Source: an uncultured Litorilinea sp.
Lineage (GTDB): Bacteria; Chloroflexota; Anaerolineae; Caldilineales; Caldilineaceae
NCBI GenBank assembly: GCA_946885925.1
Contig: CAMPHP010000142.1
Span: 1 to 7,227 of the forward strand
Direction of reading: 5' to 3'
DNA: 7,227 bases
The position numbers and the translations under genes are program-made. Shown here piece after piece: positions 1-6,258 of this stretch. Below the pieces are notes generated by a model that was not told the origin of the DNA, did no database searches, and was given only the letters and a program-made list of their open reading frames with translations. Positions within the stretch are counted from its first letter, which is position 1; each line of letters starts with the position of its first letter.

Positions 1-778
1 GTGTGTATTCAGGCCCACCAATAATAGTTGCCTCTACACCATCAGTCATCGAACCGACCACGCTACCACGGTCAGCCCCCGGCTCACTGCGTAGCGCCAA
101 CTGCAACCCAGGCACAATTTGCACTCGTACCCCAATACCTAGATCGCCGCGGGCATTTTGACTTGGCGGTAAGTCGGCGGGGCTTGCAGGCAGATCAGCA
201 GTTGTGTCCTCTGCTTCTGGCTCCCCCGCTGCGGTCGTACCCAACTCATCAGCTGCCCCCTCTTCCACGGGAGCAGCACCCGTGCCACTGCTGGCAGGGT
301 CGGCTGCAACCTGCTCTGGGCTGCTGCCTCGCCCCTGCAACGCGATCACCAACCAGATCAACACGACCAGCACCAGGATGCCAGTACCCGCCATCGTATA
401 CGGACGACGGGTAATAGCCTGCACGTTAAGTGGACGCGCGCCACGTGGTGGGAGCCGAACCTGCATTCCTTCGCGAATCTGCTCGGTCTCCATGATCCGG
501 ACAGGTACCGGGTCGCCACCAAGATAGCGCTCTTGCAATACCAAACGCGCCTGGCGAATTGCCATATCCTGCACTTGCGGGTCGAGGTTGTCATACAAGT
601 GCAATTCAGCCCGTACGGGCTGCGCCTGATTATCTAACAGCACAATGAGTCCCGCAATCGGCCAAGACTCAATATCGGTGATGTCATAATAATGAGCGTT
701 GATAGGCAGATGATGCTGGGTGGCGCTGCCGCGGCTACTTCCACTACGTAATAAAGGGGAATAGTCGCTTGTTGTCAT
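1..778 (-). CDS. Membrane-anchored SH3b-domain protein, N-terminal part (runs off left edge)
   Basis: The reading frame stays open from ATG 778 to the window edge, giving 259 complete codons. Residues 1-127 are a soluble, probably cytoplasmic segment that I do not recognise; it includes YYDITDIESWPIAGLIVLLD (31-50) and a likely helix around 68-86. Residues 128-148 form one strongly hydrophobic transmembrane segment (GILVLVVLIWLVIAL), preceded by RRP, which suggests the N-terminus is inside. Residues 150-208 are an acidic Ala/Pro/Glu/Thr-rich linker. From about 212 an SH3b-like domain begins, with VRVQIVPGLQLALRSEPGA matching the usual pattern of a VxVVxxxLNLRSxPG strand. SH3b domains generally bind cell-wall material, which fits an extracellular C-terminus; the role here is inferred. 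The ribosome site is weak (AAGG about 7 nt upstream). It follows the lipoprotein gene by 47 nt and is probably the last visible gene of the same run. Confidence 0.8.
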   Translation of the reverse strand, partial: MTTSDYSPLLRSGSSRGSATQHHLPINAHYYDITDIESWPIAGLIVLLDNQAQPVRAELHLYDNLDPQVQDMAIRQARLVLQERYLGGDPVPVRIMETEQIREGMQVRLPPRGARPLNVQAITRRPYTMAGTGILVLVVLIWLVIALQGRGSSPEQVAADPASSGTGAAPVEEGAADELGTTAAGEPEAEDTTADLPASPADLPPSQNARGDLGIGVRVQIVPGLQLALRSEPGADRGSVVGSMTDGVEATIIGGPEYT

Positions 779-791
779 AGACTGCCTTACT

Positions 792-813
792 GTCTTGGCT
801 TAAAGTCTTGGCT
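792..813. repeat. 9-bp direct repeat in leader of SH3b gene
   Basis: GTCTTGGCT occurs at 792-800 and again at 805-813 on the plus strand, a period of 13 nt with TAAA between the copies. On the coding strand this reads as two copies of AGCCAAGAC just upstream of the SH3b-protein start. It could be a binding site for a regulator or simple local duplication; nothing else in the window carries the same word nearby. Confidence 0.5.
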
Positions 814-819
814 GATACT

Positions 820-836
820 CTAGGCTTATCGCCTAG
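820..836 (-). other. Small perfect hairpin across the lipoprotein stop codon
   Basis: CTAGGC (820-825) and GCCTAG (831-836) pair perfectly around a 5-nt loop. The TAA stop of the lipoprotein gene lies in the loop and stem edge. No T-run follows on the coding strand, so a Rho-independent terminator is not supported. A 6-bp stem could arise by chance. Confidence 0.35.
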
Positions 837-1662
837 CTGGTTGACTTAGCGAAACAAGAGCCACTCCGCCAATCGTGGCGCTGGCATCTTGATAGTACAA
901 CATCCTCAACTGATATTCAACTGCCACGTCGGGACGCAACCGCCCCTCCCATTCTACACTATCCCCCAACTTCCGGTAAGGATATTCACCTTCTGCAAGA
1001 CTGCTCAGGATTGCACCCCGCTCGTCTTGGCCTGCATAGCCCAAAGTCATTCCTGGGAACTGCTCACCTGCGGCAGCGGTTACCGCATGGGGAAAGCGCA
1101 AGGTAGGTGTTGTGGCATCTACCGGCTCTATCTGTGGCTCGATGTTTTCTATTATCAAGCGATGCACACCCGCCGCCCGCACTTCTCCGTCACCAATCCG
1201 GTAAATTCGCAGTCGCAAGTGATAGCTTATGTCCTGCATGCCAAGCCATTCACCATCATAATCGAGCGAATCTCCCAACCGCCGCGTAGAATGCAACCCA
1301 CCGATCTCAAATTCCGCACCATCAGCACTCTCTGTCGTAGAGACGAGAGTCATGTAAGTGCCAGGAATGGTCTCCCCTGGCGTCAGCCCCATCTCGATTG
1401 GCCCCTGAAAGGCAATCCCACCAGGCGGTGTCTGCAAACTGCCCAATGCGTCCAGCCCAGGAACATCGCCAAAAGAACTCAAATCGGGAATCCCTAGATC
1501 ACCCATCAAATCTTGAAGTTCATCCAAATTTGAGGGTAAACCAGGCACGTCAAAGGGCAATTGTTCGGGTGAAGGCACAGGAACGTTACAACTGACCAAC
1601 AACAACATAACCAGAAGCGAAACAAGGCCCCGGGTTCCTACATATCCTATTCTTTTTGCCAC
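826..1662 (-). CDS. Lipoprotein with two tandem ~85-residue repeats, function unknown
   Basis: I do not recognise the family. From GTG 1662 the product is 278 residues. A lipoprotein signal peptide is clear: AKR near the start, a hydrophobic stretch LVSLLVMLLLVSC, and a lipobox LVSC with Cys25. Residues 26-83 are a Leu/Pro/Asp-rich linker (PFDVPGLPSNLDELQDLMGD). Two related segments follow, about 84-170 and 188-272. They share GExxPG (GETIPG and GEQFPG), a GA about 16 residues further on, R-R/K-LGDS followed by acidic/aromatic residues and G (RRLGDSLDYDGEW and RKLGDSVEWEGRL), then a YxLR strand (YHLRLRIY, YQLRMLYY). Start choice: the frame also offers TTG 1707 and ATG 1698/1695, which overlap the metallopeptidase gene by 30-44 nt. 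GTG 1662 leaves 1 nt after that gene's TAA and gives a normal 25-residue signal peptide, but no strong ribosome site is seen for any of them. Location is expected to be the outer face of the membrane. Confidence 0.75.
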   Translation of the reverse strand: MAKRIGYVGTRGLVSLLVMLLLVSCNVPVPSPEQLPFDVPGLPSNLDELQDLMGDLGIPDLSSFGDVPGLDALGSLQTPPGGIAFQGPIEMGLTPGETIPGTYMTLVSTTESADGAEFEIGGLHSTRRLGDSLDYDGEWLGMQDISYHLRLRIYRIGDGEVRAAGVHRLIIENIEPQIEPVDATTPTLRFPHAVTAAAGEQFPGMTLGYAGQDERGAILSSLAEGEYPYRKLGDSVEWEGRLRPDVAVEYQLRMLYYQDASATIGGVALVSLSQPARR

Positions 1663-1663
1663 G

Positions 1664-2068
1664 TTAATAGGCACCAATCTCACGAAGCCGGTCATCATCA
1701 ATTCCAAAATGGTGTGCTACCTCATGCAAAACCGTGCGGCGGACTTGTGCACGAATGGCGTCCTCATCACCAGCAGGGCAATGGCGCAGAATCGGTCCGC
1801 GGAAAATCGTGATTTTGTCCGGTGATACCAGCCCATAATAGTGATTGCGTCCCGTCAAGGGCACGCCCTCATAGAGACCCAAAAGCGTATGGCCCGGCCT
1901 GATCTTTGCCGCTGCCAACTGGGCGCGTGAAGGCCACTCCTCCACAGTCACCACCAAATTGTCGATCATATCCCAAAGCTCGTTAGGAATCGAATCCAAT
2001 GCCTCTTGAACTAATTCCTCAAAACGCTCTTGGGTGATATAGGATGGACCACCCTGTATAAACTGCAT
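1664..2068 (-). CDS. Small zincin-like metallopeptidase (DUF1025/Zincin_1 type)
   Basis: The 134-residue product has the normal size of this minimal zincin family. The active-site motif HEVAHHFGIDDDRL lies at residues 115-128: His115 and His119 as zinc ligands, Glu116 as catalytic base, and an Asp in the GIDDD stretch as the likely third ligand. The conserved tail RLREIGAY ends the protein. Upstream landmarks are FEELVQEALDSIP (16-28), VTVEEWPS (40-47), LLGLYEGVPLT (62-72) and ITIFRGPI (86-93), the last being the edge strand typical of the family. There is no signal peptide, so a cytoplasmic enzyme is expected; its substrate is unknown. ATG 2068 is supported by GAGGTG ending 2 nt upstream. 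It sits 40 nt after yggT and its stop codon touches or overlaps the start of the lipoprotein gene, suggesting translational coupling. Confidence 0.92.
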   Translation of the reverse strand: MQFIQGGPSYITQERFEELVQEALDSIPNELWDMIDNLVVTVEEWPSRAQLAAAKIRPGHTLLGLYEGVPLTGRNHYYGLVSPDKITIFRGPILRHCPAGDEDAIRAQVRRTVLHEVAHHFGIDDDRLREIGAY

Positions 2069-2108
2069 AGCACCTCAACTGCAAAACACAACTGCCCACT
2101 ACCAACCA

Positions 2109-2363
2109 CTAAACCAAAGAGCGCAGTAATTGCTCTAGGATGATAATGGCAAAAAAGGCAATAATCATGGAAATATCGATCATCCCACCTAGCGGCGGCA
2201 CCAGTTTGCGTATCGGCTCCAACACAGGCTCAGTAATACTATAAAGAAATTGCACCACAGGATGATACGGGTCGATATTGGGAATCCAGCTAATTAGCGC
2301 TCGCGCCAGCAACACATAACTATAGAGCTGCAATAAAATCAGCAGCAACTGTATGACAATCAT
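2109..2363 (-). CDS. yggT: YggT family small integral membrane protein
   Basis: The 84-residue product matches the one-domain form of the YggT family. It has a first transmembrane helix ([22 protein letters not shown], about 2-23), the conserved [15 protein letters not shown] at 21-35, an amphipathic middle with the signature [20 protein letters not shown] (44-63), and a second helix ([17 protein letters not shown], 64-80). Family members are linked to division or envelope functions and osmotic tolerance, with no settled biochemical role. Its ATG overlaps the proC stop as ATGA (2360-2363), and AAAGGTGATC at 2365-2374 is a strong ribosome site inside the proC 3' end. The two genes are therefore expected to be co-translated. 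Confidence 0.95.
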   Translation of the reverse strand: MIVIQLLLILLQLYSYVLLARALISWIPNIDPYHPVVQFLYSITEPVLEPIRKLVPPLGGMIDISMIIAFFAIIILEQLLRSLV

Positions 2364-3196
2364 TGATCACCTTTCTGGCTATAAATAGCGCCTAGCGCTT
2401 CACTGCGCCGTGTAGAAGCTTCCACAGCCCGAATAATGGCTGCGCGCACACCACTCTGTTCAAGTTCAAAAAGCCCTGCTGCGGTTGTACCCGCGGGGCT
2501 GGTCACTCGGCTCTTCAACTCTGCTGGATGGAGGCCCGTACTGCGTACCAGTGCCACACTTCCTTCAATCGTCTGCAAGACGATCTTCAGCGCATCGGCG
2601 CGACTAAAGCCAATGTGCACCCCCGCATCAATCATCGCCTCAATCAGCAAGAAAACATAGCCTGGTCCGGAACCGCTTAAACCCGTTGCCATGTCCAAAT
2701 AATGTTCATCATCCGCCATCACCTGCTCCCCCAGCGCGTTGAGAATTGACTGAGTTTGCTGGCGTTGGGCATCCGTCACCGCGGGTGTTGCCACCCATAC
2801 TGTCACCCCTTTGCCCACTTGGGCGGGCGTATTCGGCATTGTGCGTACAATGCGGTCATGCGCCAAGCCTGCTTGTATCGCCGCAATAGGCACACCAGCG
2901 ACAATACTCAGCACCAGTGCTTCAGGCGGGATCTTCCCCTTCAATTCCGCCAACACCCTGGGCAGAATTTGCGGCTTCACGCTCAAGACCACAATATCAG
3001 CATCCTGCACGGCAGTGGGATTCGCCTCAGTCGTGCGCACTCCAAATAGCGCATTCATTTGCTCACGCCGCGCAGCCACCGGGTCACTCGCCAAAATATG
3101 TCCGGGCTGCACCACGCCCTGGGCGACCATCCCCTTGATCATAGCTTCGCCCATCGCCCCGCTGCCAATAAATGCAATTTTGCCAATCTCAGCCAT
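2360..3196 (-). CDS. proC: Pyrroline-5-carboxylate reductase
   Basis: The enzyme reduces 1-pyrroline-5-carboxylate to proline with NAD(P)H, the last step of proline synthesis in the cytoplasm. From ATG 3196 the product is 278 residues, close to the usual 260-280. The N-terminal Rossmann fold shows [14 protein letters not shown] (GSGAMG at 11-16) and VVLSVKPQ (69-76). Further family landmarks are [13 protein letters not shown] (118-130), the [10 protein letters not shown] segment (173-182) in the dimerisation domain, and [14 protein letters not shown] (229-242), where the more common SPGGTT has Ala for the second Gly position. The frame also allows GTG one codon earlier (3199), but the AGGGGG at 3203-3208 is 6 nt from the ATG and only 3 nt from the GTG. 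It lies between yggS and yggT, an arrangement seen in many bacteria, and overlaps yggT by 4 nt. Confidence 0.96.
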   Translation of the reverse strand: MAEIGKIAFIGSGAMGEAMIKGMVAQGVVQPGHILASDPVAARREQMNALFGVRTTEANPTAVQDADIVVLSVKPQILPRVLAELKGKIPPEALVLSIVAGVPIAAIQAGLAHDRIVRTMPNTPAQVGKGVTVWVATPAVTDAQRQQTQSILNALGEQVMADDEHYLDMATGLSGSGPGYVFLLIEAMIDAGVHIGFSRADALKIVLQTIEGSVALVRSTGLHPAELKSRVTSPAGTTAAGLFELEQSGVRAAIIRAVEASTRRSEALGAIYSQKGDQ

Positions 3197-3202
3197 CACC
3201 TG

Positions 3203-3208
3203 CCCCCT
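3203..3208 (-). promoter_or_regulatory. Ribosome binding site deciding the proC start
   Basis: AGGGGG on the coding strand is 6 nt upstream of ATG 3196. It supports ATG over the adjacent GTG at 3199. Confidence 0.6.
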
Positions 3209-3252
3209 ATGGGCTACCCATTTATCCTAAACACATATACTTAAAATATATG
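3209..3252 (-). promoter_or_regulatory. AT-rich proC leader with two small inverted repeats
   Basis: The gap between yggS and proC (3197-3279) is clearly AT-richer than its surroundings. It holds a perfect 5-bp inverted repeat with 3-nt loop, ATGGG/CCCAT at 3209-3221, touching the proC ribosome site. It also holds an AT-only-like 6-bp repeat CATATA/TATATG at 3234-3252 with a 7-nt loop. A promoter for proC is plausible here, but I could not place a convincing -35/-10 pair. No T-run terminator for yggS is visible. Confidence 0.3.
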
Positions 3253-3279
3253 CTTAGAATAATTGCTTAAGATACAAAA

Positions 3280-3996
3280 TCAATACTGCCGCGGCCCAAA
3301 GATAGCCGAGCCAACTCGGACTAATGTTGCACCCTCTTCAACCGCCACTTCAAAATCGTTGGTCATTCCCATCGAGAGTTCAGGCCAACTCATTCCTGGA
3401 TGCTCTTGCTGTATGCGGTCGCGCAACTCACGCAGCCGCCGGAAAACAGGACGCGCCTCTTCTGGATTCTCGGTAAAAGGAGCCATCGTCATCAACCCAC
3501 GCACGCGAATTGCGGGATAGCTACCAAGTTCGCCAGCAACAGCCAACAACTCCTCTGGCGTAAAGCCGTGCTTGCTCTCCTCACCGCTGGTGTTGACCTC
3601 CAAGAGTACATCCATTACCTTACCCTTGGCTTCAGCATCGCGATTGAGCCGGTTCGCCAGCTTGATCCGGTCTACCGAATGGATCAGCACAAAAGGCCCG
3701 ATTGCGTCAGCGCTCTTGCGGCTCTGTATCGTGCCGATCAAGTGCCACCGGATATCCACGAAGCCCTGCCGCTCGGCTTCCTCAACCTTGGGCCACAACT
3801 CCTCGACCCGGTTTTCGCCGAAATCACGCTGCCCCACAGCATAGGCCGCGGCAATGGCCTCAAAGGGTTGCATTTTGCTCACTGCCACCAACGTTATCTC
3901 GCTGCCATCTCTGCCCACTCGCTGGGCTGCGGCATCAATGCGTTGCCGTACAAGTGCTAGATTTGCCGCAATCACCGTCGGCGTGCCAAGCTCCAC
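3280..3996 (-). CDS. yggS: YggS/PROSC family PLP homeostasis protein
   Basis: This is a cytoplasmic single-domain PLP-binding protein (alanine racemase N-terminal fold) that buffers pyridoxal phosphate and affects amino- and keto-acid balance; it has no proven catalytic reaction. From GTG 3996 it has 238 residues, normal for the family. LVAVSKMQP carries the PLP lysine at Lys41. Other landmarks are [10 protein letters not shown] (58-67), [11 protein letters not shown] (84-94), [14 protein letters not shown] (132-145), RGLMTMAPF (166-174), and the phosphate-binding end [17 protein letters not shown] followed by [15 protein letters not shown] lies two codons upstream at 4002, but AAAGAGG at 4003-4009 directly abuts it and has 6-nt spacing to GTG 3996, so GTG is preferred. 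It has its own candidate promoter and is followed by proC and yggT. Confidence 0.95.
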   Translation of the reverse strand: MELGTPTVIAANLALVRQRIDAAAQRVGRDGSEITLVAVSKMQPFEAIAAAYAVGQRDFGENRVEELWPKVEEAERQGFVDIRWHLIGTIQSRKSADAIGPFVLIHSVDRIKLANRLNRDAEAKGKVMDVLLEVNTSGEESKHGFTPEELLAVAGELGSYPAIRVRGLMTMAPFTENPEEARPVFRRLRELRDRIQQEHPGMSWPELSMGMTNDFEVAVEEGATLVRVGSAIFGPRQY

Positions 3997-4002
3997 CGCC
4001 AA

Positions 4003-4009
4003 CCTCTTT
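4003..4009 (-). promoter_or_regulatory. Ribosome binding site deciding the yggS start
   Basis: AAAGAGG on the coding strand has a 6-nt spacer to GTG 3996 but no spacer to TTG 4002. This is the reason for choosing the GTG. Confidence 0.6.
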
Positions 4010-4046
4010 CTATCACACTACGCTAGAATCAAATATTCGTTGCAAT

Positions 4047-4075
4047 ATTGTACCAACCATTGCCATCACAGGAAA
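4047..4075 (-). promoter_or_regulatory. Candidate sigma70-type promoter for yggS
   Basis: On the coding strand TACAAT (4052-4047) matches the -10 consensus at five of six bases. TTTCCT (4075-4070), a weak -35 with three matches, lies exactly 17 nt upstream. Transcription would begin near 4040, leaving a leader of about 45 nt. The stretch from 4003 to 4118 contains no gene and no clear terminator for the upstream secreted-protein gene. The prediction rests on consensus matching only. Confidence 0.3.
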
Positions 4076-4118
4076 GCTACCACAAGGAAGAACACATGAA
4101 GCATACAAATATGATGAG

Positions 4119-5345
4119 CTAGCAACCAACATCTGAACGTCTACTATTTTGCTCCATCATCGGCAGATAGAGGCTCACCGAAATAGGCGCGATGGATGTC
4201 ACGGGCACTGTCGATGTGATTGGCACAGTCGGTGTGGGCACAAGTTCCGGCGCAGTAAACAAGACCGTCTGCGGCTTGCTCCACACACCTGGATAACGGT
4301 GGTTGGGCCATGCACCATCTGGCGGTGCTGGTGGTTGTTCGGCTCGCGCCCGCACACGAAACTCATAGCTTGTATCCAAACAAGGTGCGCGAAAGGTTGT
4401 GCTTACTTGTGTAGTTGAACTCACCACATCGTTCCACGCCCCGTCGGGCACTTTCCGCCACTGCACATCAAAAAGCAGTTGGTGCGTGCCGTCGGGAACA
4501 TTGTCAATGTCGGTAGATTGTTGCCCAAACCACTTGAGCACAATTTCGCCTGCACCCTCGATCTGCGCGGGCAACGCTTCCATCTCTGAAAGTGGTGCGC
4601 GTACCAGGCTAAAGGCATCCATAAAGCCCATGTTACCATGAAACTGAAATGGACTGGTCATACGTGCAAAAATCGTAATGGTACTGCTCAGTGCAGTGGC
4701 ACTCGTCGATAAATTCTGCCAACCAACAGGTCTGCCATCTAGATCAACAAAATTGGCGCGATTCTCCACCCACTCGATATCCTTGGCCTCAGGCTGCGTG
4801 CCCCCATGCGGGTCAATGCCAATCGCCTTGACAATGTAGTTATTTGGTGGGCAATCAAATGGGCGGCTCTTTGTACCACACAGACTGATCATCCACGCAC
4901 TCAGACTATAGGCCCCGCCATAGGTCGCAGGCACCTGCTGGTAAAGAATCACATCAAACGGCTTGCCAGGTGTCGGGGGCGTCTCAATATCTTGCGAGCG
5001 CACCAACAAGCTATCATAGCCCTCTAGACGTTCGATAAACACCGGCTCATCCGTGCCACACGACTTGCCATAAAAACGGCGAGTACTCGAGACAATCGGC
5101 GCGCTGTCGGAGAGAATGAGAGTCCATCCAATCGGCACCAAGATCTCATCGCCAATCGAATTCGTCCCCGAAACAAAGCCATCGGCACATTCAAAGTTTC
5201 GATTTTGCAGTAGCGGGGGTGCTGGGGGAACCGTCCAATTCAGGCTCGATGCTGAAGCGGTTGGCTCTCCGCTCGACCACCAAAGCATACACCCTACCAG
5301 CCAGATCAACACCCACCCACCCCAACGAGCCTGTTGCATGTTCAT
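4119..5345 (-). CDS. Secreted protein: jelly-roll-like module, FN3 domain, Pro/Thr stalk
   Basis: The 408-residue product begins with an export signal (hydrophobic WVLIWLVGCMLWW at 11-23, then SSGEPTASAS, probable cleavage near 30-34). Residues about 45-250 look like a beta-sandwich carbohydrate-binding-type module: LLQNRNFE opening, GWTLILSDS, VILYQQVPATYGGAYSLSAW (132-151), IGIDPHGGTQP (175-185) and the closing MDAFSLVRA. This layout recurs, in my memory, in Chloroflexota exported proteins. Residues about 255-364 fit a fibronectin type III domain: VLKWFG, FDVQWRKVPDGAWNDV, and the signature LDTSYEFRVRAR followed by GVWSKPQTVLF. A stalk PTPTVPITSTVPVTSIAP (370-387) with near hexapeptide repeats leads to a tail SVSLYLPMMEQNSRR. 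No catalytic motif is seen; adhesion or carbohydrate binding is a guess. ATG 5345 has GGTGATC 1 nt upstream. It lies between pgeF and yggS, two genes that are often neighbours. Confidence 0.85.
   Translation of the reverse strand: MNMQQARWGGWVLIWLVGCMLWWSSGEPTASASSLNWTVPPAPPLLQNRNFECADGFVSGTNSIGDEILVPIGWTLILSDSAPIVSSTRRFYGKSCGTDEPVFIERLEGYDSLLVRSQDIETPPTPGKPFDVILYQQVPATYGGAYSLSAWMISLCGTKSRPFDCPPNNYIVKAIGIDPHGGTQPEAKDIEWVENRANFVDLDGRPVGWQNLSTSATALSSTITIFARMTSPFQFHGNMGFMDAFSLVRAPLSEMEALPAQIEGAGEIVLKWFGQQSTDIDNVPDGTHQLLFDVQWRKVPDGAWNDVVSSTTQVSTTFRAPCLDTSYEFRVRARAEQPPAPPDGAWPNHRYPGVWSKPQTVLFTAPELVPTPTVPITSTVPVTSIAPISVSLYLPMMEQNSRRSDVGC
4194..4229 (-). repeat. Hexapeptide-coding repeat in the secreted protein stalk
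   Basis: Residues 373-384 read TVPITS then TVPVTS, and the pattern decays into IAPIS. This is a typical low-complexity extracellular spacer between the FN3 domain and the C-terminal tail. Confidence 0.6.
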
Positions 5346-5368
5346 AGATCACCCAGTTTTACCCCTTT

Positions 5369-5397
5369 ATGATTTACCTTTATGAGTTGAAGGATGA
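5369..5397. repeat. Iterated short repeats upstream of the secreted-protein gene
   Basis: On the coding strand the leader contains TCAAATCAT, TCAACTCAT and GTAAATCAT in succession, with TCAT copies spaced 12 and 13 nt apart, and AAAGG/AAAGGGG following the last two. The gap between pgeF and this gene (5346-5445) holds no gene. The near-helical spacing could suit a regulator, but the copies are short and AT-rich. Confidence 0.4.
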
Positions 5398-5445
5398 TTT
5401 GAAGGGCAATAGCTAGGGCCACAAGTAGGCTGCAAAGTGAGGTTA

Positions 5446-6249
5446 TCAGTTACGCGGAGCCAGCCAAGCCATCATTGCGAAAAGTCCACAACGCCCTTGT
5501 TCGGCCCTGTGGCTAAAGAAGTCATCTGTATGTTGCGCTGTGTCAATCCCACTGATCTCGATCTGCTCTCCAGGCACGCCCGCGGCCATTAATTCGCCAG
5601 CATTGGCACGCCAGAGGTCAAAATAGGGGCGCTCATTTTCACCATCAGGGAAATAGAAATATTCATCGGCATTTGGCAGCTTGGCCTGCGCCAAGGCCAA
5701 GACTTCTTCACCCACTTGATAGCTCTGCGGGCCGATGCTAGGGCCAATACACGCCAGCATGTGGCTAGGATCGCTGCCATAAGCCGCTTGCATCGCCCAT
5801 AAAGTCGCAGTAGCAGCGCCGTTGACCGTTCCTCGCCATCCGGCATGACAGACACCTAAGGCATGGACAATCGGATCATACAACAGGATGGGCACACAAT
5901 CCGCAAAGACCACAGAGAGCGGCAGCCCGACTGCATCCGTAATCAGCGCATCGCACCCCTCTTGCGTAGTTCCTGCCAACTCCCAATCTACCTTAGCGAC
6001 GCCTGTACCATGCACTTGCCGCGCATGGGTCACGCTTTCCGGATCAATCCCCGCCGCCGCCGCAAAACGGCGACGGTTCTCTTCCACACGCTCGCGCGTA
6101 TCCCCGCGCGCCACGCTAAAGTTCAACGTATTCCACGGTGCTGGACTTACGCCACCGTGGCGGGTACTCACATGAGCAAATACAGGCTGGTCTACCAGGC
6201 TATCAAACGTATAGGTCACAACCCCATTGTCATGGATAACTCGCTGCAT
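5446..6249 (-). CDS. pgeF: Peptidoglycan editing factor PgeF (multicopper-laccase/YfiH family)
   Basis: The 267-residue product is full length for the family once annotated as polyphenol oxidase/laccase. PgeF (E. coli YfiH) removes UDP-MurNAc precursors carrying L-Ser in place of L-Ala; purine nucleoside activities are reported for relatives. The metal site is intact: RQVHGTGV with His80, FADCVPILLYD with Cys118, and GVCHAGWRGTVNG with His135. Other landmarks are STRHGGVSPAPWNTLN (28-43), CDALIT (99-104), ACIGPSIGPQSYQVG (166-180) and the C-terminal FFSHRAEQGRCGLFAMMAWL (244-263). ATG 6249 lies 9 nt after the stop of the radical SAM gene, with only a weak AGG upstream, so coupling to that gene is likely. 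No signal peptide; cytoplasmic. Confidence 0.95.
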   Translation of the reverse strand: MQRVIHDNGVVTYTFDSLVDQPVFAHVSTRHGGVSPAPWNTLNFSVARGDTRERVEENRRRFAAAAGIDPESVTHARQVHGTGVAKVDWELAGTTQEGCDALITDAVGLPLSVVFADCVPILLYDPIVHALGVCHAGWRGTVNGAATATLWAMQAAYGSDPSHMLACIGPSIGPQSYQVGEEVLALAQAKLPNADEYFYFPDGENERPYFDLWRANAGELMAAGVPGEQIEISGIDTAQHTDDFFSHRAEQGRCGLFAMMAWLAPRN

Positions 6250-6258
6250 GGCTGCGGC

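Noticed and set aside
28..527. Open frames on the plus strand at the left edge
   Set aside because: They are antisense to the SH3b membrane protein, are Pro/Ala/Arg-rich without domain features, and lack ribosome sites.
358..594. Minus-strand 78-codon frame starting at 594
   Set aside because: It lies in another frame wholly inside the SH3b gene, whose own frame encodes a transmembrane helix and SH3b motif; the alternative product is Arg/Trp/Cys-rich noise.
889..1497. 202-codon plus-strand frame opposite the lipoprotein gene
   Set aside because: Long, but its translation has no recognisable domain or ribosome site, while the opposite strand has a lipobox and an internal repeat.
2069..2108. 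GCAGTTG direct repeat between yggT and the metallopeptidase gene
   Set aside because: Seven-base repeat in a short T/G-rich gap; no structure or promoter match beyond the ribosome site.
4003..4118. Possible terminator after the secreted-protein gene
   Set aside because: No GC stem followed by a T-run is present on the coding strand.
3400..4136. Plus-strand frames of 144-186 codons opposite yggS
   Set aside because: They are shadows of a clear YggS gene with all family motifs.
6133..6160. Perfect 8-bp inverted repeat CCACGGTG/CACCGTGG with 12-nt loop
   Set aside because: It sits in pgeF where it encodes the conserved HGGVSPAPW segment; codon constraint explains it, and there is no T-run.
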